A program made the position numbers and the translations under genes. The notes under the pieces are model-generated. The model was not told the DNA's origin. It saw only the letters and a program-made list of their open reading frames with translations, and did no database searches. From contig OY540813.1 of assembly GCA_961205875.1 (NCBI GenBank), positions 20,245,001-20,309,000 of the forward strand: a DNA stretch of 64,000 nt. The letters are read 5' to 3'. This stretch comes from Sialis fuliginosa. Lineage: Eukaryota; Arthropoda; Insecta; Megaloptera; Sialidae. Positions 11,371-24,120 of this stretch are shown in pieces (position 1 is the stretch's first letter; every line of letters starts with the position of its first letter).

Positions 11371-14300
11371 TAGATCAGAACAGTTATTTATATTTTTAAG
11401 CGTACTCTCTTATCATGTGAATCACCTCCAAGTTTTTCATACAAAAGTATTTTTGAACTTCAATTTTAAGATAATTATATTGATTATTTTGTTGTGAAAT
11501 TAGAAACTTTATGTTTGTGTGCTGTTTTTTGATGAAACAAAGTTGTATAGCAAAAAAAAAATTATTAAACCTCGGTTTATACTATTATCAAAAAATATTC
11601 ATAGCATATGATTAAAATACAAATGATTCAGCCGATTTCTTTGGAATGTTTTTCTGGTATCTAATATTTTTGCAACCCTTATTTTTACAGTCGTAGATAA
11701 CGTAGCTACAAAATAATGAGAGTATTCATTGTTCGGTTGTAATTTGTAGTTATTCTTGAATCTTGACGAATATCCGGCAGAGGCAGACAATGAGGGGTCT
11801 TTGGTTCGTGACCCAACACTTCTATGGGATAATAACACCATTCCGATTCTAACCTCGTACTTCTCAAGCTTCTTTTTATATCTTCTGTATTCATTGCTCA
11901 CTAACTACACTGTGTGCAATTTTCCTTGGTCTGTTGAGTTGCACAAGGAATTAAATGTTATGCTTCATTTGATTTTAATCGCTATTTACTCTCGTAGTGT
12001 AAAAGAAATTATACTTATTTTGTTTGATAAATGACCCTAGTTTTTCCTAAAGTAACGCTGTTTTCTAGCAATTTAAATTGAATTTATGCATGTGCAGTCT
12101 GGTGAAACTTCTGTTAAAATTTATTTTCCTTAGAATATTAAAGATCCCTATTATGGATTAGGTTATTTATAAAGAAAAACTGTTTAAACTCTGGTAAGAA
12201 TATCTAGCGACAGTTTGACTTATCGTAGTAATCCCTTCAAGTAAATGGATTTGAGCATATTAAATTGTTACTGTAATACTATTGTTTCTATAAACGTATT
12301 CATTGAGTTTTAAATTAATTTTTTATATCTAGGTATTTGAAAAATATATATAAAATAAAATTATCTTACACCATTCGTATTTCTTTTTTTTTACAAAAAA
12401 TAAACCAAATTAAATAGCGAAAACTAAACACAAAAAACTTTAATAATATTATTACTATCTTTAAAAAATTTTAATAGGTTTTTCATCTAATTAAAGCAAA
12501 ATTTAGTCTCTCAACTTACATATATTCCAAGATAACTTTATACAATTACTATTTTATTTTAAATCGATTTCCGAGAAAGCGTTTATTAATTAAGTTATTA
12601 TAATTTTTAGTTTTAAATTATTTCATATTATTTTCCGTTATTGTTTAAAATAGATCTTTGTATAAAAAATATTTTATTATTTATTTCTATTTAATATTTC
12701 AGTATTAGATCAGTATGGACAAGTGTATCAAAGATATAAAAATAACATTTTTTACTCATCTAAATTTATTTCAAAACCATCAACTGAACAAAATCTATTC
12801 ATGTAAAACTAAACTGAACTTAATATTCAAAATTAATAGAAAGACATATTGATTTGTGTAAATATATTTCAAATTAAAATAAATTAATCCCATTTTCTCC
12901 GTTTTGAATAGCAATTTCTTCGTACGAAATCCACTTGTTAGTATTTGGAATTAGTATTCTGACGTACAATATTTTCTACTCATTATCATAATTGACACTA
13001 ATATTTCAAACTAAACATTGGATTCTAATTAAAAACCCATTTCTGTGAAGGCTTGAACCACGAATGTAATCGTTTCAATGTCAACTTGTTTTTTTTTTAT
13101 TTCTAACGGTTTTTTAATTATTATTGTAAATATTATACTACATTATCTGTCATGTAATGTCTAACTATATATATTTGACTATTAATTAAAAATGCAGTGC
13201 TTAAACGAAAAAAGACAATAAGTATATAGTGTGTACACTTACCAAGAAACCATAACAGTGCTTTTGTTGTGATAAACATTATATACCTGTTTAATTGACA
13301 GCTTTATTATTGTATGCATATGAAATTGACGGCCCAATTTCATAAGTTTACTTAAGATAGGCGTTCTTAACTATTTGTATTTTTTTAATAAAAACAAATG
13401 AAAATTTTATCTATACTATTATTTTTAAATATCATAAATTAAATAAAGATAATGATAATAATACAATGATAAAATAAAAATAAAAGTAATTCATAAGTAA
13501 CTGTTTTTTTTTTTTTAATATAAGTTATATTTGTAAATGCATATAAATATGCGTATCTATAAATTTTGCTAATTTATAATACAATACCTATATTATCAAC
13601 ATCATGAAGAAATATTACGGTAATGAAAAGTAAATTTCTATTTTGTTAATTCGTAAATTAATGTTCTTTCAATAAAAAAATATAATGCGTTAACTTAAGG
13701 GAAAACAATTAAAAATACATATAAAATTTATGTCCAATTAGAAAAGTATCCAACCTTAGCAAAGAGACAAGATTAATTACAACGAATACAAAAAGATGAT
13801 TGAGACATTATATTCTTATAATGAAAAAAGTAGACATTAAATTGAGAACAAAGTAATAAAATAAAAAGACAGTACATTATTCTGGAACATCCGAGTTTCT
13901 ATTGTTGCGATGGGTCACAAAAACGGATACCGGAAACGGGCGAACCGGAACAAAACTCAATTCTCTGTGTCGTATATTATATGTCTGTTAACCGTACGAA
14001 CAATATAGCACAGTCTAACGTAAAATATATACATCGAGATTGCTGGTACGGTATCTTAGATCATACACAACGTCTACATAGAAATACTTCGCAATAAATT
14101 CTCGTCAATCAAAAGTGGGGCATAGGTTGGAAACCTGCGCTCGTATTTTAAAATGAAAGCAGCAGAATAAATTTTCTTCGCGTTGTGATGAAGGTAAACG
14201 ATCTTATTGCGTTTTCTTGTTAATCAATTTTCACTTAAATACGTTTAAAATGTACAATATTGCATGTATAAAATGCACAACTTTAATATTTTCTTTACAA

Positions 14301-16725
14301 ACGAATTATTAAATAAAATCATATTTAAAAACTTGAAAGTTGTACAATTTTTAATTTACTTGAATTATCAAGAAATTTTTTTCAATCGACCTTTTATTTT
14401 GTTATAAAAAATATTTTTTTGGTATTTTAAATAGTTAATAAAAGCTTTTTAGTCCTAACTGCAGCTACGAAATAATGTCTAAAAAGATATAGGAACTATC
14501 CAACTATTCCAATACCCACATTTTCTTCAAAATGATAACTGAGGCCATTGAAACACATGTAAAATTTTTAATACACTTGTACCTACGCTTGTAGTTTTAA
14601 GGTAATAATTAATATGATACAGTTTTAATTAAAATACGATTTTTTTAATTTGTAATTCAATGACATACGAAATTGAATCATTTATTTTATTTTAAAAAAA
14701 ATGCAGTATAGTGAAGTGATTATATTTTTATCAGTCTAGGAGGCATCACACTGTAGTTGCAAATTGCTTCTAATGAAATATTTTACTCTTTGACAATAAA
14801 GACAGCGAATATACGTTTCAGCGACTGCTGGAATGTGAGTAATTAAATGTTCATTAGCATGAATTTGATCTCAAAAGATCTACTGTAATTGAACGTTTTA
14901 ATTGATATTACGATTTTTTATTTATTAATTAATCTTTAAATCGAACGTGTTTTTCTGATTTATTTAAGTGTATTTTCTGATTAATTCTACAAGAATAAAT
15001 TTAATTTAAAATTAAAACAATAATTAATTATTTTCAACATTAATATATTTTAATGAATGTTAAAAAACAAAAGCAAAAAAAAGATAAATGTGTTTAAAGA
15101 AACATTAAACTTAATAAATATAAATTAATATAAAAAGCAAAAGTGATTATACAAATATAAAAAAGGACTAATGTAACAATGCAATTATGGTAGCCAACAT
15201 TTTATATTTACCAATAGTGTTGTTTACTTATACCGAAGTGCATTGTAAATTTAATATAATTTTTATACATATATTAATAAATTATAAGTTCGGTACCTAG
15301 GTTTAAAAATAAATTTTAATAAAACTTTAAAAACTAATGAATACTAAATTTCATACCATGCATCGATGTTGTTGTGTTTTTAATAAGCACCAGAGTTGTA
15401 ACATCAGACGGTTTTTATCAACAATTAAGCTTTTAAAATTTGTGAAGTTTTACCTTATACCTAAGAGAAACATCTTGTAAAGGAACAAAACGATTTAATT
15501 TTTTTAATGAGTACTTCTTTTTCGTTAAGACGAGCTCCTTAGGGAATGTTTTTTTACTAAACAAATTTATTAATAACTGGCGAGTTTTCGTTGATAGGTT
15601 GCCTCCGTTGCTGCTTTGAAAAACAAACTTTAGTCCGTTAAGAAAGTTCGCATATTTGACTGGAGGGTGTATACCGTTAACTAGGTATCAGTGTTGTGTT
15701 ATTCGTACACTGTTTTGAAATTTTTATTATTTTATTATTGGTATTGTTAATTAAAAATCATTAGATTTAATGTAATTAATATAATTAATGTATTTTAAGT
15801 ATACAAAACAATGTCAAGATTGTAACAGAATTTTTATTAAAAATTTTTTAATTGAGTTCAGGAATGCTTTTTATTTTGTATTTTTGTTATAAAATAAATA
15901 ATAAAATGCATTTGATAGTTTTAAGAATTTTTTTGTCTGTCTATCTGTTTGTTCCGACTTGACATGAAACCTTCTGAATCAATTTTTATGGGACTTTAAT
16001 TGTGAGAAAACTTAATATCATAGAGTTAGTTTTGACTACATGATAATTGATATTGTCTCTAACGTAGTCTCGTATGAAGTAAAACTTACAGTTCTTATTT
16101 TCTAATCAAAATACACATTTTAAAGAAAACAATAATTATAAATAGTGGTGTTGATGGAGGTATGTATAAATTAAAAAAGATCTGATTTTGGAAAAAAATA
16201 TGGTCGAGTTCGCAGGGAATTTATAGTTTCTAATAATTAGGACATATGCAATTTTTAAACTTAACTAATTACAACAGTATCAATTAAACAAATTCATTAT
16301 TTCTGTGAAAACTAGTATACGATTAAACACACCATATTAAATAATGTAGTAAAATAATAATTAATACGATGTAATATATCTTTTCAGAAAGTAACCCTAA
16401 CCGTAAATTTTACAAACTTAACTGAAATCATGGGGTATTTGCGGCGCCACTGAAGATTACCTTTGGCAAGCTAGTTTTAATAATGAAACATGATAACACT
16501 ATGAATGGTAAATAATACACTCATTTTATGTAATTAACTAGTATTTATTACTATTATTTTACTAAATTATCTTCTACGAGAGATATCCTAATAAAGTAAC
16601 AATTTTTTTTGATATTTTTAGGTACCTACAAAATGTCTGAAAAAATTATCTTTAGGAAAATTTTTAACAAAAATATTTTTTCTTTCTTATGTAATATGAC
16701 CTAATTAACAATAAAAAAAATCAAC
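11371..16725. other. Long AT-rich stretch, mostly featureless
   Basis: Predominantly A+T with homopolymers. Two less AT-rich patches stand out: 11,750-11,860, with overlapping open frames on both strands and no recognisable product, and 13,880-14,200. Around 15,560-15,710 another mildly GC-richer patch occurs. No inverted-repeat element or coding domain could be supported. Confidence 0.5.
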
Positions 16726-16729
16726 TGGT

Positions 16730-16925
16730 TTCGTGGGGGCCACCCGGCCTTTAAAACGCACGTACCTCCGTCTCTGATGGTGTTGAAGCGCCGAACGTCC
16801 GGCACCCACCACGAGTCGCGACGTAATGAGATCACTTAAAATGGTGGGTGCGCACGATACTTAGATTTTTAGAAAAACATCACAACATGATTTGTGTGGG
16901 CCGCCGGCCTCCACGTTACCATTTA
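16730..16925. other. GC-rich island with open frames on both strands
   Basis: Composition jumps to GC-rich with many CpGs. A + strand frame of about 38 codons (from ~16,724) and a minus-strand frame of about 50 codons (stop-to-stop, from ~16,861 downward, residues such as SDLITSRLVVGAGRSALQ) are both open. The minus-strand peptide looks more protein-like but I do not recognise it. Related ends tgggggccacccggcc and tgggccgccggcc bracket the island. Confidence 0.3.
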
Positions 16926-17263
16926 AGGATTAACATTGTTAAAATGGAAATTTTATTATTATACGAATATATGTTTACAAATTTTCACATTTCTTATTTT
17001 TCTTTAAAATTTGTCTGTTACTCTTACTATCCTTTATATATTATACTTAATAAATGGAAAACCGTTAAAATAAATTAAATATTTCAAAAAGACGAAAACG
17101 TAGACCAACAAAACCCGTTAGAAATTCCCTTAATGCTTCATGAAGGTGTGTCCCATTACATTATAAATAAATCAACAGAAATCAAGTTGTGTAAATATTT
17201 TCCGTATCTAGTGTTACACGTGTCGAAAGCAATTGTGTATGAAAGCCTATTGATTGTTTTCAG

Positions 17264-17424
17264 GGGAAGGAGGTGAGGCAGTGATGCTAGAAGATGGGGG
17301 AAACGGAGTGCTATTTACTTGCGAAGGACGGAATATACAGCAGCATAAGGGTCACAGGTCGATTTTTGTCGACGCCAACATTTTATTCTGGAACAATCAA
17401 AGGTCGCACCTATCAATAGTGTAA
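17264..17424 (+). CDS. Candidate terminal exon, product unknown
   Basis: A polypyrimidine tract and acceptor (tgattgttttcag, ending 17,263) precede a GC-richer stretch that is open for 52 codons in one frame (17,266-17,421) and ends at TAA 17,422-17,424, which overlaps an AATAAA-type signal (17,423-17,428). The peptide (for example EGGEAVMLEDGGNGVLFTCE, then RNIQQHKGHRSIFVDANILF) is compositionally complex and unlike the K/N/I-rich chance frames around it. No domain is recognised and no donor-bearing upstream exon could be linked. It could also be a decayed transposon frame. Confidence 0.3.
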
Positions 17425-17604
17425 TAAATCAACTTCACTAATGTCAGACATATGATTGTAGGTTTTGTCTGAGAAAGCTTTACTGATTACAGGCTGGTAA
17501 TGCATGTATGTGGAACATTGTATAGCTAAACAACACCATATGTAAAATGTGTTTATAGGTTAAATGTTTCATATAACTTGTAGTTGTTTACTTGCTTGTA
17601 GATT

Positions 17605-17665
17605 CAATATAACTAGCGACCTACCCGCGGCTTCACCCGCGTTTTTTTTGTTTTTCTTTCCATTT
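17605..17665 (+). repeat. Dispersed repeat head, 'actagc..ccgcgg' type
   Basis: The text aactagcgacctacccgcgg followed by cttcacccgcgtttttt is a recurrent head of a dispersed insect repeat. Related heads occur at 21,825 (ctagcgcattcgacccgg) and 27,561 (ctagctgacctgcctcgg). Only a short piece is recognisable here. Confidence 0.45.
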
Positions 17666-18374
17666 ACATGTTTGTTCACCACTACAAATAATATTGTTGT
17701 AAGTTGGGTACTATATGGAAAAGAAAATTAAGTACTAAACGAACATATTAATAGACAGAAAAACTACTAAATAAATAGGTACTGCCCAAGATTAAGCATT
17801 TTTAGCATATTAAATCGTTATACAGACTCTTAAAACTTTTTATTGTGGCATGAACTCGTAAAACTTTATAAAAATAGTTTGTTTTAATTTTAACTAACAT
17901 CTTGCCAACAAGCAATAAACTTCTTTCCAGTATTGCATCACAAAACAGCTGTAGTTGTGAGTTAAAAAAAGTTAAATAAAATAGAGGTATATATACAAAA
18001 AATGAATAATTCACAATTTTTGTAACTTCTAACATATACTATAGATCAACTCAACTACGTACAAACTAAATGAAATAAGAAAGTTGTAATAAAATTGAAA
18101 GTACATACTATTGAGATAAAGTCCAAGTCAAAAGTTTTGTAAGGTAATATCGTGCAAGTGGACTCTAGAAGTTTGATGGTATGAGAGATGGGATTAGGTT
18201 GATGGAGGGTCTATGGAACTTCGATGTCCACACAAAACTAAACACTGTGTGTTTAGGATTGTTTACATAACGCTCGAGATGTACATATTATATCGCCCGC
18301 GATGCTGGCTCCGGCTAGTTAGATGCATTTTTACTTCATCAGATTTCAAAATCAGTGGCGAGTCGTGTGTTCGA
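17666..18374. other. AT-rich stretch with small GC-richer patch
   Basis: AT-rich until about 18,170. 18,170-18,370 is somewhat GC-richer and carries a 69-codon + strand frame at 18,213-18,422 that runs into the adjacent fold-back element and has no recognisable domain. Confidence 0.5.
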
Positions 18375-18815
18375 ACACAAAAAAAGTACGGAGCCAAAAA
18401 ATCGACCTATATAACATTGTAGTATTGGTCGAGCTTAGTAGAAATCCAAACTTTTGGAATTTTCTGCTTACCAGTTTTTTTTTTATTTGAGTTTGAATTT
18501 TGGGTTTAGATTGAATTTTTTCCAAAAAAAGTGCGCGATACCAAAAAAACGACCTATATAGCATTGTAGTATTGGTCGAGTGTAGTCGAAATCCATTTTT
18601 TTTGAATTTTCTGATTACCAGTTTATTTTATTTTAGCTTGAATTTTTGGGTTAAGCCAACTTGGTAAAATTAAACCTAAACCCAAAATTCAAGTTCAAAT
18701 AAAAAAATAAAAAAACTGGTAAGCAGAAAACTCCAAAAATGTGGATTTCGACTAAGCTCAACCAATACTACAATGCTATATTGGTCGCTTTTTTCGCTCC
18801 GCACTTTTTTTGTGT
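18375..18815. mobile_element. 441-bp fold-back element with duplicated arm
   Basis: Ends are inverted: acacaaaaaaagtacgg at 18,375 and, on the opposite strand from 18,815, acacaaaaaaagtgcgg. The arm of about 145 bp is present three times: D1 at 18,375-18,520, D2 in the same direction at about 18,525-18,650 (both contain cattgtagtattggtcgag), and an inverted copy at about 18,672-18,815. The structure is arm, arm, inverted arm. No obvious target duplication is visible at the borders. It is non-coding, and its superfamily is unknown. Confidence 0.75.
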
Positions 18816-20640
18816 AGCTGTGTTATTATATATATTATGTTGTAACTATTTGACGTAATACAGCATTTCATGAAAAGTCTAGATATGAAATGCAGACACA
18901 CAGTGTAATGGTCTGCGTCCAACTCATTATACTAAATGTCTTAAAAAAAATTGTCATGTTATGAAGTGCAACTGGTTTTTTTGCTTGTACTGTAATATTC
19001 ATGAAATGGCAAGAGATATCTATGCTGTTAACGAAATACCCACATACATAGTTAATTGATGAAGAGGTTATAAATCATAAATAAAAAAAGTGTTATTGAG
19101 GCATATATTATTTTATACAATTTGAGTATTTTTATTATTTTGTGCATTAGCATTTTACGTTTTGCGCATAATATCAATAAACCCTAATTCAACAGGCCAA
19201 CAAAAAAAAATTATTTACTGTCAACAATTTCGAGACTACTTAAAAAACAACTGTCTCTTCTGTATGTCAGTTTAAAAAAAATATTAGTAAAATGTGTTTT
19301 ATGCAAAAATCGAATAAAGCGTGTTATTATATTATTGTATATACTTAATACTTGCTTTTAATTGTAAAATATTTTGCATACATAATTTAGCAAATTAAAT
19401 TAACAAAAAACGGACACAATAAAATATAATTATATGTTTCATTTATCTTAATTGGAAATATATTTTATTAATAATTGTAATAACAATAAAGACGGTTTTT
19501 GACAACTTCTTGTAAACATGAAAATATTTACCATACAATATTTGCTCAATGTTTTACCTTATATATTAAATACCTATATAGTATGATTTTAGTTTTACTC
19601 AAGTTATTGCTTTCCTTACTCGCCGCTACTGTCTTCAAATATATGACAATAGGGAAGACCGCGATACACTGTTTGTTTCTCTAACAAAACATACAACTGT
19701 TTCTGTTAAATTGCATAGTAGTTTGCTTAGAAAATAGAATAGTTTTATTTGGACCACGTATGTGCAATACGTATTTGTAAAAATTCACTTATCAACCTAT
19801 TTTTTTTTTAATTAGAAATCATCAAGACACTTTGGTAGATAATTACTATTATTAACCTGATTTATTTCAAGCTTTATGATATGATCAATAATGATCATAT
19901 AATAGTTACTTAAGCTGTTCTTATTTATATTTAATAGCTTTTTACCACTTTTATTACTACTTTGGATCTGCAAAATTGCCTTACTAAAAATATATAATAT
20001 ATATAAATTATTTTTTTACTGTAATAGCAATATTATTTATCTTAAATAATTTTCTAAATATACAATGGTTTTCAAACATAGTAACTAAAATCTATTAAAA
20101 ACATATATCGTAATAAAAATCTAAAAGAAAATAAAACTAAAATGTTTGTTCGGTAAACAACAGTTGTAGAAAATATTGTACCTATCAATGTAGTCATTCG
20201 TCAAAGTCTTGCAATATTTATGAGAGAACGATCAGTGTAGAAAATGTGCTACGAACACTTGAGCTTTCACCCATACATTATTTATTGTATTTATAGAAAC
20301 AACTTTATTATAGTCGTTATTTATTCAACAATAACAAATAGTACGTTCTTAATAATTAATTTATTGTGGCATTTATTATTAGTTTTATGTTTCCATATCA
20401 TATTTTCTTTTGTTTTTGTATGTGTTAATAAGATAGAATGTATGTATAAATGCACACGTTAAATTAAAAAAAAATGGTTTACAACAAAAATATTTAATTT
20501 ATTTTTAATCTTTTATAAAGGGAGTTTTATAAACTAATATTTTACTTTAAATAAAGTGTTGGAAGCTGTTTTCTTCGAAATCAGTGGAGATATATAAAAT
20601 TTATTTTTTATATTAAATGGGAGAGTGTGGGGCTGATTAT
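18816..20640. other. AT-rich stretch with small repeats
   Basis: AT-rich. Contains a two-unit minisatellite relative at 19,137-19,175 and a perfect 9-bp hairpin at 19,879-19,900. Short ORFs at 19,499-19,684 and 20,244-20,462 are hydrophobic chance-like frames. Confidence 0.55.
19879..19900. repeat. Perfect 9-bp hairpin
   Basis: ATATGATCA (19,879-19,887) and TGATCATAT (19,892-19,900) are perfect complements with a 4-base loop. Confidence 0.6.
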
Positions 20641-20664
20641 TAGACGTGTAAAATTATTATAGGT

Positions 20665-20740
20665 AAGTTTTTCGAAGGAATTTTATTCGAATGGACATTT
20701 GTTCGAAAAGAAATTTGTTCGAATAACATTTGACCGAATT
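20665..20740. repeat. Five-unit ~16-bp minisatellite (TTCGAA core)
   Basis: TTCGAA occurs at 20,671, 20,686, 20,702 and 20,718, with a fifth degenerate ACCGAA at 20,733. Spacings are 15, 16, 16 and 15 bp. The surrounding words (gacatttgttcgaa) repeat with the core, so this is a degenerate minisatellite rather than isolated sites. Confidence 0.65.
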
Positions 20741-21309
20741 TTTCATGAAAATATAGTAAGTTTGTACTGTATACATATTTGAAATTTTATTCAGTGTTAC
20801 TAAAGAGTAATGACGAAGAACTTAATTGTATTTCTGATACATTTAGAGATACATCAAACCTGTTTAGAAACAAGCCATTCGATTTTTTTTAAAAGATTGA
20901 ATTTTTATCAATATTTCGGTTACGAGTAAAATTTCGTTATATAAAAGTGGATATTTAAAAAAAATAACAATAACACCTCATTTTTTTCCTAAAAGTATTA
21001 ATACAGTGTCTTTAGGACTCTGATGATAGAATTGCTATTGAAATACGTGTAAATCTAAACTCTTGAAAAGTATTAAAGTTAAAAAAAATGGCAAAAAGTA
21101 TTTGATGACATTGGCAATTTTTTATCGAATATAAAAATAAACCTCGACATATAAAAGACCTACTGTACAAGTTAATACATGTACAACATACATAGGCAAA
21201 ACTAGAATAACTACAGCTCAGAAATATTCGTGCTCGTCATGCCATCAAAATTGAGATTAGGTAATCTAATTATTTTAATCTAACGAAACTAGGAAATATA
21301 CAGGATTAG

Positions 21310-21620
21310 GTATTAGAATAACAATCAAAACCTTCCCGTACCGGTTATGCTGCTTTTCTCTTGCATTCATTAACGGTGGCAATATTATTTTGTAGCGGTT
21401 GGATGTGGCCTCTTCCGTACAGCAATTATTGTATCTGTTTAATTCCTAGAACGTGCAATACTTGTGGATTTATAATATTGTTATTATTCGAGACCCGGAA
21501 AATGGAACGGGCGGTATAAGTGGGATGATTGTAGAGGTACTGTGCCATATAATAATTTGTTGGGTGTATATGTAGAACTTCCATATGTGATACAGGACTG
21601 GCCGCAAAACATCTAACTTT
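21310..21620. other. GC-richer island, open frames, product unknown
   Basis: A less AT-rich stretch. A + strand frame is open stop to stop from about 21,320 to 21,518 without an early ATG, and a minus-strand frame of 66 codons (21,426-21,626) overlaps it. Neither resembles a known family. Long single-frame openness on both strands argues for composition rather than coding. Confidence 0.3.
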
Positions 21621-21821
21621 TAACAATGCTTATCAAGGATTAATTATAACTATATGTATATGTATTACATGTATTTATCTATACAAGTTCAGTAGACGGT
21701 AGTGATTTATAAACTGCTCGCATTAGATGTCGATAAAATTTAATAAATAAATATAATTTTACATTAAATTTTAATTTTACGCATTGTTATATTGCTATCG
21801 GTTAATGTTTTTTATATTAAA

Positions 21822-22065
21822 CTAGCGCATTCGACCCGGTGTTACCCGGGTTAATATCTACAAAATCATAGTGACCTAAAATATTCCAACATACCCATAA
21901 TACACAGTTCATCGCGAATTGTATTTTTTTTCCCACTTCATGAAATTTAAACAAAATATCCACAAATTATACACCTAAACATAACCTATCCATTAGTAAA
22001 AACCGGAATAAAATTCGTTCAGTAGTTACTGAGAAAATCGTGTAAAATTATATTTTTCAAACTCT
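21822..22065 (+). mobile_element. Short dispersed element, head and tail present
   Basis: Begins with ctagcgcattcgacccggtg and ends with aattcgttcagtagttactg at about 22,014-22,033. Head and tail are those found separately at 17,605 and 27,556 (head) and at 6,035, 50,935 and 55,500 (tail), so this is probably a nearly full-length copy of about 240 bp. It has no coding capacity. Whether it is a SINE or a truncated LINE cannot be settled here. Confidence 0.5.
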
Positions 22066-22184
22066 CAGGAAGCACCAGGTCCCGTCTTATGAAAATAAAA
22101 AAAGAAGCAACAATCATAATCAATTTCGATATTTTACCTTTCTCGGAAATGAAATGTTTTACATTTGTTCTGTGTCTGTATGTC

Positions 22185-22320
22185 CTCTAAATCCTTATCA
22201 CGTGCATATCTCATGAATCACTGAACAGACTTTTATGAAACTTCGTTTGTTAGTTGGATCCGGCTAGTAGATGGTTCCGTATAAAAATCATCAAAATCGA
22301 GGGGAGTTATAGACTTTTTT
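22185..22320 (+). repeat. Second dispersed family, 'ctgaac..tagtagatgg'
   Basis: The text atcactgaacagacttttat followed by gaaacttcgtttg and ggctagtagatggttcc is matched in diverged form at 45,125-45,215 (tctgaaccgattttaataaa, aacttc, cttagtagatgatctc). It is preceded by ctgtgtctgtatgtcc. Confidence 0.5.
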
Positions 22321-23368
22321 TGTAAAACATTAATTTTTCAATGTAATACTATTTTTTTGGTTTTTCTCAAAACGAGTAGGAAATTGGTAAATATAGAATA
22401 TAGGCCCTAGTACAGCGCCATAGACCTTAAGCCATTCCTGGCGATTCATTAATGTTGTATTATCGGTAACGAATGTATGCCGTTTGCATAATTGCGTTTA
22501 TGGAATTTGCTTTGGATTTATGTAATCGGTTATATTTGTTTTATTCATAATATCGCGAATATATGTATATTATTTGTGTGTATGTGCTCTGAATTATTTT
22601 CAATTTCGCGACTAAACGTTGTTGTCACTTTTCAAAATACATTGAGTATTATTAATGGGAAATATAAAATTCATGTACACATGTTATTAATATAAATAAA
22701 TGAATGTATTATTTGATATTGTTGGGTGAACATTTTAATGGAAGTTTAAATAAATGTTTTATTCATTATTGAAAATGTACTTTTTTGTATTGTTTGTTAT
22801 TAATTAAATCATATCAGTTGATATAGCTTATAAAGTTGAATAATGAATTTTTGATTAAAAAATAGTTCATAACATTTTAACTTTGTGTTTCAATTTTTCA
22901 ATTAAACATTTCAAATAGGGTGCATCAACTGTGAACAACTTTTTTTAGAAATCAATTTGCTAGACGTACTTTAACATATATTAATTTGTTAAACTTAAAG
23001 AATAATACTTTTTTATTAATCATTTTATTATAGGTTTCTTCTATGTGGCTGTCTAAACTAAAAAATAAAATAAAAAGTTGGGAGATAGTGAGCAATAATA
23101 AATTGTATATACGTTTTGTTATTGTTTCTATCTTCGCACTCATGTCAGATATTTTTACAAATACTACATGATTATCGATTATTAGTTCATATTTTGTTTT
23201 TGTTATTATTTTATATCCTACCATTTATGTATTTCTTTCATATTTTTTTATATTTCATCGATAAGATTCTCTATATATATAATTCTTTTGTTTTTGTCAT
23301 CCTTTTGTTGATGTTGATCTATTGTATATAATATACCGTCCTTTCATCTATCTTTTGTTGTCTTGTAG
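22321..23368. other. AT-rich unannotated stretch
   Basis: AT-rich with a mildly GC-richer patch at 22,395-22,500. The overlapping opposite-strand ORFs at 22,952-23,331 are hydrophobic chance-like frames. Confidence 0.55.
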
Positions 23369-23453
23369 CATACTTATACCATCTTTCCAAGGAGAAATCG
23401 TTATTTCAACATTTCTGGTTTGAGAATCCGCAGTGCTTTGGTTTCTCTAAAAG
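23369..23453 (+). CDS. Candidate 85-nt internal exon, product unknown
   Basis: A strong acceptor with pyrimidine tract (tcttttgttgtcttgtag, ending 23,368) and a near-consensus donor (AAAAG followed by GTATGT, from 23,454) bracket 85 nt. Two of three frames are open throughout; one reads YLYHLSKEKSLFQHFWFENP. The length is not a multiple of three. No family is recognised. Splice-like borders at this quality occur by chance in AT-rich DNA, so this is a candidate only. Confidence 0.3.
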
Positions 23454-24120
23454 GTATGTTCTCCTTCGTACGTAGGCAGAACATAGAGTACAGTACATAT
23501 ATTTTAGTTACACGTCAGTTCAACTTTAAGAGTAATTAATTCATTTAGTTTCAGAAATGCAGATATGCGTCACACCAAAGGCACATGCTGCATGAGCTCA
23601 TGTCTTTTGAGATCACTTTACAGTTTCCCGTTTACAAAAATATGCATTTACATACATATTTGTATGGATATTATTCTTTATAAAAGTTGTTTGCGTAATA
23701 GGCAGTGTACCCATATGCTTCAAAGCTCATTATTTTCTGGAATAGTTTTTTTTAATGGTATGTAAAATTGTGTAAGCATTGCTTGTTTCAGTCATTATAA
23801 AGCTTCACCAGTGTTGACGTCGTTTTTATTATTAGTAATTGTAAGCAGAATCAATCATCAATGATTGTGAGAATCCTTTCCAGTTCACGCATCTACAGCG
23901 CACACTTAGTCCCACTGATATTACAGTGTATTCTTTTTTTTAAATAGTAGATACCTTACTTATATTATAATTAAAACCTTGTCTTGCGAAATATATAGGA
24001 TAACGTATATAAATCTTTTAATCTAGCGAATTCTGATTGGCTACACTGACAGTTTGCAATTTTCTTTAATAAAAACATTTACTTAATTCGCATTTTATAA
24101 TGATAACCAAAGAAACAGTT
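23454..24120. other. Unannotated stretch
   Basis: AT-rich with a few mildly GC-richer patches (23,560-23,640, 23,800-23,925). A 66-codon + frame at 23,565-23,765 has no recognisable domain. Confidence 0.5.
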
